64,000 nucleotides of DNA, from NCBI RefSeq assembly GCF_030815255.1, contig NZ_JAUSWN010000005.1, forward strand, positions 62,001 to 126,000, written 5' to 3'. The translations under genes were made by a program, and so were the position numbers. Position 1 is the stretch's first letter. The number at the start of each line of letters is the position of its first letter. A model generated the notes under the pieces. The model did no database searches. It was given only the letters and a program-made list of their open reading frames with translations, and was not told the origin of the DNA. The stretch comes from Hathewaya limosa (GTDB lineage Bacteria; Bacillota; Clostridia; Clostridiales; Clostridiaceae). This document shows positions 1 to 7,810 of this stretch, piece by piece.

Positions 1-13
1 TGTGAGGTAGAAA

Positions 14-460
14 ATGAAATATGGATTTAATATAGCCTTTTGGGATAGTGTAATTATTCTAAAAGGCTTTTTATATTTTTTAATACTAAATTATGCAAGC
101 TTTTATGATATTAAGACTAAAACTATTCCAGATAAAGTTCATATACTTATAATTCTATTAGGATTAATTAGTATAAATCCCATAAATTCAATAGCTGGTT
201 TGATGTTTGTTCCAATTCCATTTTTTATAACTGCTGTATTAAAAGGCGGTGGGATAGGTGGTGGGGATATTAAATTTATGGGTGGAAATGGATTCTTACT
301 TGGAGTGAAGGGAGGGTTTATAGGAAGTTTAATAGGGCTTGTTATTGCAATTACAATAAATGCTGTATATTACAAACTTAAAAAAAAGGATAAGAATATA
401 TCCTTTCCACTAGCACCTTATCTTTCGGTAGGGTGTTTTTTATCATACCTATTATTTTAG
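14..460 (+). CDS. Type IV / Flp prepilin peptidase (A24 family)
   Basis: Membrane aspartyl protease that would cleave the leader peptides of the pilin-like proteins encoded downstream. The 148-residue protein is almost entirely hydrophobic. It has the two A24 catalytic aspartates: D32 in YDIKTKTIPD and D85 in the GGGDIKF (GxGD-type) motif. The length fits the short CpaA/TadV class, which lacks the N-terminal methylase domain of PilD. A GAGG ribosome site precedes the ATG by about 7 nt. It is the first complete gene of a collinear Tad-like cluster and is followed 15 nt later by the CpaB-like gene. Family assignment is firm; the exact pilin substrate is inferred from neighbourhood. Confidence 0.88.
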   Translation: MKYGFNIAFWDSVIILKGFLYFLILNYASFYDIKTKTIPDKVHILIILLGLISINPINSIAGLMFVPIPFFITAVLKGGGIGGGDIKFMGGNGFLLGVKGGFIGSLIGLVIAITINAVYYKLKKKDKNISFPLAPYLSVGCFLSYLLF

Positions 461-475
461 AGGAGGAATTTTATA

Positions 476-1267
476 ATGAAAAATCTATTTAAAAATAGAA
501 CTGTGGTAGGACTTTCAGCCATAATTTTATCTCTTATTATATGTTTTGGAGTAACACCATTATATAATAATGCATTACAATCAAAGGTTAAAGTTGTAAG
601 GATAAGCAAAGATATAACAAAGGGAGAAATTATAAGTCCAGATAAAATTGAAATTGTAGAAATTGGTGGATACAATTTGCCAAAGGAAGTAATCAAAGAT
701 AAACAAAATGTAGTAGGAAAATATGCTATAGCTGACTTAAATAAAGGGGATTACATTTTAAATAATAAGGTTTCAAACAGTCCATTAGAAGAAAATAAGT
801 ATCTTTATAATCTTGATGGAAACAGTCAAGCAATATCTATAACCATAAAAAGTTTTGCAGCAGGACTTTCCGGAAAGCTTCAAACAGGGGATGTTATTTC
901 AATAATTGCATCAGATTATGGTGAGCTTAGAGAAACAGTAATACCTAAAGAACTTCAATATGTTAGAGTCCTTGCATCAACTACAAGTAAAGGAACAGAT
1001 AAGGTTTATAGTCAAAAGCAAACAAAGGAAAAAGAAAAGGAACAGGAATTACCTTCAACAATTACTTTATTAGTAAATAGAACTCAAGCAACATTACTTG
1101 CAGATTTGGAACAAAAAAGTAAAATACATGTGTCTTTAATATATAGAGGAACAGAGGCAAATGCTCAAAAATTTTTATATGAACAAAATAAAGTTATAGA
1201 TAAAAAGGAGAATGGTAACACAGGGTTAAAAGAAAGTTTATCAAGGGGATATAAACCACAAAATTAG
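476..1267 (+). CDS. CpaB/RcpC-like SAF-domain pilus assembly protein
   Basis: Probable Flp/Tad pilus assembly protein acting at the outer face of the membrane. Residues 9-31 form an N-terminal membrane anchor. It is followed by a SAF domain (about residues 38-100, with ITKGEIISPDKIEIVEIGG and the NVVGKYAIADLNKGDYI stretch typical of CpaB) and then an RcpC-like beta-rich region containing a TGDVISIIA segment. A charged KEKEKEQE linker lies near residue 185. In Gram-negative bacteria CpaB works with the secretin; Gram-positive tad loci keep CpaB without a secretin. The ATG has an AGGAGG site and the gene lies 12 nt before the next gene, so it is co-transcribed with the pilus ATPase genes. Confidence 0.8.
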   Translation: MKNLFKNRTVVGLSAIILSLIICFGVTPLYNNALQSKVKVVRISKDITKGEIISPDKIEIVEIGGYNLPKEVIKDKQNVVGKYAIADLNKGDYILNNKVSNSPLEENKYLYNLDGNSQAISITIKSFAAGLSGKLQTGDVISIIASDYGELRETVIPKELQYVRVLASTTSKGTDKVYSQKQTKEKEKEQELPSTITLLVNRTQATLLADLEQKSKIHVSLIYRGTEANAQKFLYEQNKVIDKKENGNTGLKESLSRGYKPQN

Positions 1268-1279
1268 GAGGAAATAGGA

Positions 1280-2134
1280 ATGAATAATCAAATAATTGCT
1301 ATATGGGGAAATCCTTTTTCAGGTAAAACCTCATTAAGTATTAAAATAGCAGAAAAATTATCTTTAAAAAAGAAGAATGTAATAGTAGTATTTTCAGATA
1401 TAATCTCTCCTACTATTATGACAGTTTTGCCATATATAAAAACAGAAAATAAATCTTTGGGAAGAATATTGTCAGCACCAGAGATAAATCAAGAAGAGAT
1501 TATGGCTCAATGTATAGTCTTAGAAAAAAATCCACATATAAGTCTACTTGGATATTTGCAAGGCGAAAATATATTTACTTATGCTCAATATTCTAAAGAA
1601 AGGGCAGTAGACTTTTTAATACTTTTAAGACATATTGCAGACTATGTGATTATAGATTGCTCAAGCTTATTTGCCTATAATACTTTATCTGCAGTAGCTC
1701 TTGAGATGTCAGATAGTGTAATTAGGCTTTGTAGTAGTAATTTAAAAGCAGTAGCTTACTTTAATTCTTATTTACCATTACTTGAAGATAGAAAATTTAA
1801 TGTAGATAAACATATTAAGGTTCTATCAAAGGTAAAGATAAGTGAACCGAGAGAACAAATAAAAGAAATTTATAGAGGTGTAAAATACGAGCTTCCTTAT
1901 ACTGAAGAGATAGAAAAACAATTATTAACTGCAGAACTTTTTAATAAGTTAAAAGATAAAAGTAGCTTTGAATACAGTAATACATTAAATGATTTAGTTT
2001 CAGTAATTTTAGAAGAAAGTGTAGGAATTAAAAGCAATAAAGTAAAAAACAGTATTGCTGAAATAAATCCTAAATACAAAAATACTTCCTTATTCAGGAA
2101 AGCTTTTATATTTGGTAAAGGAGGTTCTAAGTAG
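1280..2134 (+). CDS. P-loop ATPase of the Tad-like cluster (CpaE/ParA-like)
   Basis: A 284-residue cytosolic nucleotide-binding protein. It begins with a beta strand and a Walker A motif, GNPFSGKTS (residues 10-18), followed by an ADYVIIDCSS strand resembling Walker B of the MinD/ParA class. Tad clusters normally carry a MinD-like ATPase (CpaE/TadZ) that localises the pilus machine. This gene sits at that place, directly before the CpaF-type ATPase, with which it overlaps by one base (TAGTG). No receiver-like N-terminal domain is present, unlike the second ATPase of this type at 18,675. The role in localisation or assembly is inferred from position. Confidence 0.65.
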   Translation: MNNQIIAIWGNPFSGKTSLSIKIAEKLSLKKKNVIVVFSDIISPTIMTVLPYIKTENKSLGRILSAPEINQEEIMAQCIVLEKNPHISLLGYLQGENIFTYAQYSKERAVDFLILLRHIADYVIIDCSSLFAYNTLSAVALEMSDSVIRLCSSNLKAVAYFNSYLPLLEDRKFNVDKHIKVLSKVKISEPREQIKEIYRGVKYELPYTEEIEKQLLTAELFNKLKDKSSFEYSNTLNDLVSVILEESVGIKSNKVKNSIAEINPKYKNTSLFRKAFIFGKGGSK

Positions 2135-3498
2135 TGAATAATGCAGCGTTATTTTTTAACACAGGAAAAAATATTAAGGAATTTCCAAAGGTATTACAAG
2201 ATGTGCAGGAGTATATTTCAAATAAATATTCAAATCTAATTTCAGATAATCCAGAAGAACAAAGGGAACAAATAAAATCTTATATTTCAAAATACATTAT
2301 GGATTATTCTTTAGGGGTAGAAGGATTAAGTTTTGATGAACTTATAGAAAAGATATATTCTGAGATGGCAGAGTTTTCATTTCTAACAAAGTACCTATTT
2401 AGAAAAGATGTAGAAGAAATAAACATAAATCAATGGAAAGATATTAAAATAACTTATACTAATGGTGAAATACTTCCAACAAAGGATAAATTCAATTCTC
2501 CTGAACATGCTATTGATGTTTTAAGAAGGCTTCTTCATAAATCTGGAATGATTCTTGATAATTCACAACCAATAGTTAGAGGACATTTATCAAATAAAAT
2601 AAGAATAACTGTGTTTGGAACCGGTGTTATAGATGATGATAAAGGTATTTCAGCATCTATTCGTATTGTAAATCCACAAAAATTATCAAAAGAGGATTTT
2701 GTTAATAATGGTACAGCTACAGAAGAAATGCTTGATTTTTTATGTATATGCCTAAGATATGGTATAAGTATGTGTGCTACAGGAGCAACTTCTTCTGGTA
2801 AAACCACATTAATGAGCTGGTTGCTATCTACTATTCCTGATGATAAAAGAATATTCACCATAGAAAATGGTACAAGAGAATTTGATCTTGTTAAAACAGA
2901 TAAAGAAGGAAATGTTATAAATAATGTAGTGCACACAGTAACACGATATAGTGAGGATAAAAAGCAAAACATAGAGCAAGAAAAATTACTTGAAAGTGCA
3001 CTGACTTTTAATCCAGATTATATATGTGTGGCAGAAATGAAAGGGGAAGAATCCTTTGCAGCTCAAGAGGCAGCAAGAACGGGACATGCAGTAATAACTA
3101 CAACCCATGCAAATTCTTGTGAAGCTACTTATTTTCGTATGATGACCCTTTGTAAAATGAAATATGATATAAATGATGAAACCCTATATTCTTTAGTTAC
3201 AGAAGCCTTTCCTATAGTTTTATTTACTAAAAAACTAGAAGACAATTCAAGAAAGATAATGGAAATAACAGAGTGTGAAATTTTACCTAATGGTAAAAGA
3301 AAAATTCACACTCTTTTTCGTTATCATATAAAAGAAAATAAAGTAATAGATGGTAAGGTAAAAATAATAGGTTACTATGAAAAAATAAATGATATATCAA
3401 AGAATCTTCAAAAAAGGTTACTTGAAAATGGGATGCCTTTAAGTATTCTCAAAAGCTTATTAAATCAGAATACAGTAAAGGAAGGTGAAGTAAAATGA
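2134..3498 (+). CDS. CpaF/TadA-type secretion ATPase
   Basis: Hexameric type II/IV secretion ATPase (CpaF/TadA, VirB11 superfamily) expected to power pilus assembly. The 454-residue protein has an N-terminal helical domain and then the ATPase core: Walker A GATSSGKTT around residues 217-225, an Asp box after FTIENGTREFDL, Walker B-like YICVAEMKGEE and the His box region TGHAVITTTHANS. It starts at GTG, overlapping the previous stop, with GGAGG about 10 nt upstream, and overlaps the TadB-like gene by 4 nt. This tight coupling supports one transcription unit. The hybrid position beside a VirB4 gene 7 kb downstream leaves open whether it serves a Tad pilus, conjugation, or both. Confidence 0.9.
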   Translation: MNNAALFFNTGKNIKEFPKVLQDVQEYISNKYSNLISDNPEEQREQIKSYISKYIMDYSLGVEGLSFDELIEKIYSEMAEFSFLTKYLFRKDVEEININQWKDIKITYTNGEILPTKDKFNSPEHAIDVLRRLLHKSGMILDNSQPIVRGHLSNKIRITVFGTGVIDDDKGISASIRIVNPQKLSKEDFVNNGTATEEMLDFLCICLRYGISMCATGATSSGKTTLMSWLLSTIPDDKRIFTIENGTREFDLVKTDKEGNVINNVVHTVTRYSEDKKQNIEQEKLLESALTFNPDYICVAEMKGEESFAAQEAARTGHAVITTTHANSCEATYFRMMTLCKMKYDINDETLYSLVTEAFPIVLFTKKLEDNSRKIMEITECEILPNGKRKIHTLFRYHIKENKVIDGKVKIIGYYEKINDISKNLQKRLLENGMPLSILKSLLNQNTVKEGEVK

Positions 3499-4424
3499 AT
3501 TTATTAAAACTAATAGCCTTTTTAGGAATAATTGCAGGAAGTTTTATGATTTTAGAAATGACACCTTTTGAATTCTTTGAAGCTATTTCAAATAAATTTA
3601 AAGGAAAGAAAAAATCAATAAAGGCAAGAATCAAAGAGACTACAAATAAGAAAAAGCCCAAGGGAACAAAACTTCTTATTGAGGAAACTAGGGAAATACT
3701 AAGAATTACAGGAAAAACAGAAAAGTTTTCAACTGTTTGCATAGGATCATTTTCCTTATTTACAATGGGTGTAATTATAGCTGTATCAATGAATAATTTC
3801 TTTTTAGTTCCTGTTCTTTCCGTAGGGTTTTCACTTATTCCATTTTGGTATATTAAATTTACAGCTAATTTCTTTAAAAAGCAGTTAAATGCAGAACTGG
3901 AAACAGCACTTTCAGTAATCACAACATCTTATATGAGAAGTGAAAGTATAATTACCGCAGTTGACGAAAATATAACCTACATAAACCCTCCAGTATCGGA
4001 GGTATTTAAAGGATTTTTAACTCAGACGAAGCTTATAAATTCTAATATAAAAATGGCTCTTGAGAATCTAAAAAACAAAATAGATAATGAAGTTTTTAAA
4101 GAATGGGTAGATGCAGTAATTGCTTGCCAAGAAGATAAGAACTTAAAAACTACATTAACGCCAATAGTTTCAAAGCTTTCAGATATGAGAATAGTTGGAG
4201 CAGAATTGGATTATTTGCTTTATGAACCGATGAAGGAATTTATAACCATGACTATACTTTTAATAGGGAATATACCACTTATGTATTTTCTAAATAAGGA
4301 ATGGTACGAAATTTTGGTGTTCACAAGCAATGGAAAGGCAATACTTGCAGTTTGTTTAACAGTTATATTTATATCCATGGCAGCAGTAATAAAGATTACT
4401 AAACCTGTGGAATATAGAAGGTAA
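3495..4424 (+). CDS. TadB-like pilus platform protein
   Basis: Inner-membrane platform protein of the GspF/TadB family that would couple the CpaF ATPase to the pilus. The 309 residues show the family layout: an N-terminal membrane segment, a basic cytosolic stretch (KGKKKSIKARIKETTNKKKP), paired membrane segments near residues 80-120, a cytosolic helical domain (ETALSVITTSYMRSESI) and two C-terminal membrane helices. The ATG overlaps the cpaF stop. A toxin-antitoxin pair (4,501-5,143) now separates it from its usual partner tadC. Sequence similarity to TadB is by architecture rather than long motifs, so the assignment leans partly on context. Confidence 0.75.
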   Translation: MNLLKLIAFLGIIAGSFMILEMTPFEFFEAISNKFKGKKKSIKARIKETTNKKKPKGTKLLIEETREILRITGKTEKFSTVCIGSFSLFTMGVIIAVSMNNFFLVPVLSVGFSLIPFWYIKFTANFFKKQLNAELETALSVITTSYMRSESIITAVDENITYINPPVSEVFKGFLTQTKLINSNIKMALENLKNKIDNEVFKEWVDAVIACQEDKNLKTTLTPIVSKLSDMRIVGAELDYLLYEPMKEFITMTILLIGNIPLMYFLNKEWYEILVFTSNGKAILAVCLTVIFISMAAVIKITKPVEYRR

Positions 4425-4500
4425 ATATATTGACTAAGGTTATCATATGTGATAACATTTAGTTAAGAAATTCATATATTATAAAAAGGGAGAAGAAAAA

Positions 4501-4866
4501 GTGGAATGGAAAGTTGAATTTTACCAAAGAGAAAGTGGTAACATCCCTGTAATGGAATTCTTATTATCGCTTTCACCTAAAATGAGAGCAAAAGCATATA
4601 GCGAAATAGAACTTTTAAAAGAGCATGGAATTTATTTAAAAGAACCATATGTAAAATCTATTAAAGGGGAACAATATAAAGGAATATATGAGTTAAGGAT
4701 AAAATTAGGATCAGATGCATCAAGAATATTTTATTTCACTTATCATAGAGATACTTTTGTATTATTAAATGGTTTTTTAAAAAAGACTAATAAAACTCCA
4801 AAAGCAGAGCTTGAAAAAGCTAGAAAATATAAAAGTGATTTTGAAAAGAGGTGTGAAGATGAGTAG
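4501..4866 (+). CDS. RelE/HigB-type toxin (Gp49-like)
   Basis: Probable mRNA interferase toxin of a type II toxin-antitoxin pair. The 121-residue protein has the phage-derived Gp49-like/HigB pattern: an FYQRESGNIPVMEFL N-terminus, a GIYLKEPYVKSIKGEQYKGIYELRIK core and a SRIFYFTYHRDTFVLLNGFLKKTNKTP segment, the region that carries RNA-binding basic residues in RelE-fold toxins. It starts at GTG with a GGGAGAAG site. Toxin-first order is typical of higBA. The antitoxin start lies inside the 3-prime end of this gene, so the two are translationally coupled. The pair is embedded in the pilus operon, where it could stabilise the mobile element; cleavage activity is inferred from family. Confidence 0.85.
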   Translation: MEWKVEFYQRESGNIPVMEFLLSLSPKMRAKAYSEIELLKEHGIYLKEPYVKSIKGEQYKGIYELRIKLGSDASRIFYFTYHRDTFVLLNGFLKKTNKTPKAELEKARKYKSDFEKRCEDE

Positions 4867-5143
4867 AGCAAGTGTTGATTTTTCAATAATCAAGGAAGAA
4901 CTTATGAAAGATAATGAGTTCAAAGATGAATATGAGAAGCTAAAACCACGATATGAACTTGTTTCTGAAGTAATAAAAGCGAGAAGAGAATTAAATCTTA
5001 CTCAGGAAGAATTAGCTTCCCGTATAGGAACTCAAAAATCAAATATAAGCAGACTTGAAAGTGGTAATTACAATCCCTCTTTAGATTTTCTTAGTAAACT
5101 TGCAAAAGGCTTAGGAAAAGAAATTCACATTGAATTAAGATAA
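4859..5143 (+). CDS. HigA-type XRE antitoxin
   Basis: DNA-binding antitoxin partner of the preceding toxin. The ATG at 4,859, preceded by AGAGGTG, is preferred over an upstream in-frame ATG at 4,811 that lies deep inside the toxin gene. The 94-residue product has an N-terminal helical stretch and a C-terminal HTH_3 domain (LTQEELASRIGTQKSNISRLESGNYNPSLDFLSKLAKGLG), with the recognition helix around KSNISRLE. Such proteins neutralise the toxin and repress their own promoter. The gene ends just before a T-tailed hairpin (5,159-5,190). Confidence 0.88.
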   Translation: MSRASVDFSIIKEELMKDNEFKDEYEKLKPRYELVSEVIKARRELNLTQEELASRIGTQKSNISRLESGNYNPSLDFLSKLAKGLGKEIHIELR

Positions 5144-5158
5144 TATAAAATAATTTGA

Positions 5159-5190
5159 ACACGTAGGGCAAATGCTTTACGTGTTTTTTT
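5159..5190 (+). terminator. Intrinsic terminator after the TA pair
   Basis: A 7-bp ACACGTA/TACGTGT stem (5,159-5,165 and 5,178-5,184) is followed by a run of T. It lies between the antitoxin gene and the tadC-like gene, so it should uncouple or attenuate transcription inside the pilus operon. It probably arrived with the TA module. Confidence 0.7.
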
Positions 5191-5203
5191 GCGAGGTGAA
5201 AAT

Positions 5204-6076
5204 ATGTTAATAATATTGTTGATTTTCTCTTTATTATTTTCCTTTGGAGTATATATGATAATGGCAGATTTATTAAAGTTTCCAGATATCAAAGCTTCAA
5301 AGGCGGTACTAAGCATAAGTAGAAGAGAAAAGAAAAAGACACACAATGTTGATTTTTTAATACTTGAACTGTCAACTAAACTTTCTAAAAGGATAAAGAT
5401 TAATGATTATAAAAAAAGAAAGCTTATAGCAATTTTAAAATCCGCAGAAATAAACTTAACTCCAGAAACTTATATAGCAAAAGCTTATGTTAAAGCAGGA
5501 ATGGTACTATTAAGTATTATCCCTGCTTTATTTATTTTCCCTATGATCATTCCGGCAATTATATTTTTAGTTGTGGCAGTATATTTTAAAGAAATTAAAG
5601 CTGCTGAGGATAAGGTTAAAAATCAAAGAGAAGAAATAGAATATGAACTTCCAAGGTTTACATCTACTCTTACCCAAGAACTAAAAGCAAGTAGAGATAT
5701 ATTATCTATTCTTGAAACCTATAAACAAAATGCAGGGAAAGCTATGAAAAGAGAACTTGAAATAACTGTTGCTGATATGAAATCAGGAAGTTTTGAGGGA
5801 GCACTTACAAGGTTTGAGACAAGGCTTGGAAGCTCAGCATTATCAGAAGTAGTTCGAGGTCTTATAAGTGTTCTTCGTGGTGATGATGGAGTGGTTTATT
5901 TTCAAATGTTATCCCATGATTTAAAGCAACTAGAGCTTCAAAGACTTAAAACTTTAGCTGCAAAACAGCCTTCAAAGATAAGAAAATATTCCTTTGCAAT
6001 GCTTATGTGTTTTGTATTTATGTATCTTACGGTAATGGGAGTCCAGATAATGAAAACCATGGACCAACTTTTCTAG
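5204..6076 (+). CDS. TadC-like pilus platform protein
   Basis: Second GspF-family platform protein, the usual partner of TadB. The ATG at 5,204 with GAGGTG upstream fits better than the in-frame ATA/GTG-type start at 5,189, which lies in the terminator tail. The 290-residue protein has an N-terminal membrane helix, two central membrane helices (MVLLSIIPALFIFPMIIPAI and neighbour), a cytosolic GspF-like helical domain (YELPRFTSTLTQELKASRDI, FEGALTRFETRLGSSALSEVVRGL) and a C-terminal membrane helix. It lies 12 nt upstream of the DUF4320 pilin-like gene. Identification rests on architecture and position. Confidence 0.75.
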   Translation: MLIILLIFSLLFSFGVYMIMADLLKFPDIKASKAVLSISRREKKKTHNVDFLILELSTKLSKRIKINDYKKRKLIAILKSAEINLTPETYIAKAYVKAGMVLLSIIPALFIFPMIIPAIIFLVVAVYFKEIKAAEDKVKNQREEIEYELPRFTSTLTQELKASRDILSILETYKQNAGKAMKRELEITVADMKSGSFEGALTRFETRLGSSALSEVVRGLISVLRGDDGVVYFQMLSHDLKQLELQRLKTLAAKQPSKIRKYSFAMLMCFVFMYLTVMGVQIMKTMDQLF

Positions 6077-6088
6077 GGAGGTGCTAGA

Positions 6089-6496
6089 ATGATTAAACTT
6101 TTAAAAGAAAAGAAGGGTGAAGGATACATAGATACTGTAGTTATTGTTATTGCAGCAATTATGGTTATTTCTTTTGCAGTAAAGATATTTCCTATATTTG
6201 TAGCAAAAAATCAACTAAATAATTATGCAAATGAAGTTATGAGAACTGCTGAAATTTCAGGAGGAATAGGTACTGAAGTAAGTGTTAAGGAAGAAAGTCT
6301 AAAGGAACATATGGGAATAAATCCCAGAATATCGTGGCAGGCAGATTATATTAGTGGAACAAATAAAGTACAGCTAAATGATGAAATTACTGTAATTGTT
6401 ACTAAAACTGTAGATATAGGTTTCTTTAGTTTTGGATCTTTTCCTATAGAGCTTAAATCTAAAGCTACAGGAAGGAGCGAAGTATATTGGAAATAA
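6089..6496 (+). CDS. DUF4320-family TadE/pilin-like protein
   Basis: Small single-pass protein resembling TadE-type minor pilins and the DUF4320 family common on clostridial conjugative elements. The N-terminus KEKKGEGYIDTVVIVIAAIMVISFAVKIF is a prepilin-like signal: basic residues, then a small residue and Glu, then a long hydrophobic helix. It is a plausible substrate of the A24 peptidase encoded at 14-460. The remaining 90 residues are soluble and beta-rich (VQLNDEITVIVTKTVDIGFF). AGGGAGG precedes the ATG, and the gene overlaps the next one by 10 nt. The pilin role is inferred. Confidence 0.72.
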   Translation: MIKLLKEKKGEGYIDTVVIVIAAIMVISFAVKIFPIFVAKNQLNNYANEVMRTAEISGGIGTEVSVKEESLKEHMGINPRISWQADYISGTNKVQLNDEITVIVTKTVDIGFFSFGSFPIELKSKATGRSEVYWK

Positions 6497-7041
6497 AAAA
6501 TATAAAAGGGATATTGAAAGAGAAAAAAGGAAATGCCCTTCCACTTGCTTGTGCAATAGTTTTATCTTTGATACTTATATTTAGTGCAGTATCTGAATAC
6601 ATGAGGCTTCAAATTATAGCAAAAGGAGTTCGAGATGCCCTTCAAACCTCAATAATATCGGTAGCTTCACAAAATTATGATGATATATATAATGGACTTC
6701 GTGAAGGCTATAGTGGAGGATATACTTTATCATCATCTGATGTTTGGGAAAGTAAAGTAGATACAGGAGATGTATTTTCATATCTTGACAATCTTTTAGG
6801 TTTAGAGAAGGATGAAGCATATCACATTAAATATACATCAAAAGAAGCAGAATATAGGCTTTCAGACCTTAAAATTAATGTTATGAATACACCATTAGCT
6901 CCAGAAAATCCAAATAGTTTACCTAAATTTCAAGCGCAAGCTATTATTTATCTTGAAGTGCCTTTATCCTTTGGATGGGACAAGTTACCACCATTAAAAT
7001 TAAATTTAAAGGTTAATGCAGGTTACACCGCAAAATTTTAA
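6487..7041 (+). CDS. Pilin-like membrane-anchored protein of the Tad cluster
   Basis: A 184-residue protein that starts at TTG inside the end of the DUF4320 gene, with GGAAGGAG upstream. The N-terminus has a basic stretch KEKKGNALPLACAIVLSLILIF followed by a helix through EYMRLQ, the pattern of TadE/TadF-like pseudopilins. The rest is extracellular-type sequence ending in a beta-rich domain (PLKLNLKVNAGYTAKF). No enzymatic motif is visible. With the preceding gene it probably supplies pilus or pseudopilus subunits processed by the prepilin peptidase. About 150 nt separate it from the next gene, so a new transcription unit may begin there. Confidence 0.6.
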   Translation: MEIKNIKGILKEKKGNALPLACAIVLSLILIFSAVSEYMRLQIIAKGVRDALQTSIISVASQNYDDIYNGLREGYSGGYTLSSSDVWESKVDTGDVFSYLDNLLGLEKDEAYHIKYTSKEAEYRLSDLKINVMNTPLAPENPNSLPKFQAQAIIYLEVPLSFGWDKLPPLKLNLKVNAGYTAKF

Positions 7042-7190
7042 AGTTAATAACATGTCTACAGGTAATAATGTATACAACGTGTGAATAAAAAATAATTAAA
7101 AAATATCTGGACAATTTATGAAAAATATGTTTATTTTTTAACAAGGGCAGAAAAAACTATTATGTTAAAAAATTAAGGGAGGGAATGTCA

Positions 7191-7736
7191 ATGAGAAAAT
7201 TTAATTTTAATTTAAAGAAAAATTTAGTTGTATCACTTCTTATTGTTTTAGCTATATCTCTCGGACTAGGTTTAGCATTTCATATCAATAAAGCACCTAA
7301 AAATAAAGACAAGCAAGTTTTATCAGAGGTAAAGAAAAAAGATGAAGTTAAGGTAGATGAAATAAAAACAGATAATGAACAAAAAATTAAAGTTCCAGTA
7401 ATTAATAATTCTAATGGTACAGAAAAATCTTCCCAAAGCAATGGAGAAAGTAATAATACGGGAAATGAAAAAACACAAATAGTACCTAAAAAACCAGAAC
7501 CACCAAAGGAAAAGCCTAAGACTACTGATGATACAAAGAATAAAAAGAAAGTACCTACTTATCCTGAAAAAGAAGTAAAACCACAAAAAGAAACTACACC
7601 AAAGGGTGGAGAAAAAAATAGTAAAGGGCAAGTATATTTTCCCGGCTTCGGATGGGTTGATGATAGTGGAGCTAATAAAGGAGAAAACGTAACATCAGAC
7701 GGAGATATTGATAAACAAGTAGGTACAATGGATTAG
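7191..7736 (+). CDS. DUF6550-like single-pass surface protein
   Basis: A 181-residue membrane-anchored protein found on mobile elements of Firmicutes. The start at ATG 7,191 gives a 7-nt spacing from AGGGAGGG; the ATG at 7,185 is too close to that site. A membrane helix (residues about 12-32) is followed by a long low-complexity linker rich in Lys, Glu, Asn and Pro (residues 40-145). A short conserved C-terminus follows, with GQVYFPGFGWVDDSG and DGDIDKQVGTMD, the signature of DUF6550-type proteins. The linker could span the cell wall. No activity is known. Confidence 0.6.
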   Translation: MRKFNFNLKKNLVVSLLIVLAISLGLGLAFHINKAPKNKDKQVLSEVKKKDEVKVDEIKTDNEQKIKVPVINNSNGTEKSSQSNGESNNTGNEKTQIVPKKPEPPKEKPKTTDDTKNKKKVPTYPEKEVKPQKETTPKGGEKNSKGQVYFPGFGWVDDSGANKGENVTSDGDIDKQVGTMD

Positions 7737-7755
7737 TAAAATAAAAATATTTTTT

Positions 7756-7796
7756 AGAGAGTACAATGATTAAAACTGTACTCTCTAATTTTTTTT
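7756..7796 (+). terminator. Intrinsic terminator
   Basis: A 10-bp perfect stem, AGAGAGTACA (7,756-7,765) with TGTACTCTCT (7,777-7,786), precedes a run of T. It ends the DUF6550-like transcript. The next gene's GGAGGT site follows directly after the T-run, so read-through could still feed it. Confidence 0.8.
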
Positions 7797-7810
7797 GGAG
7801 GTATAAGCTC

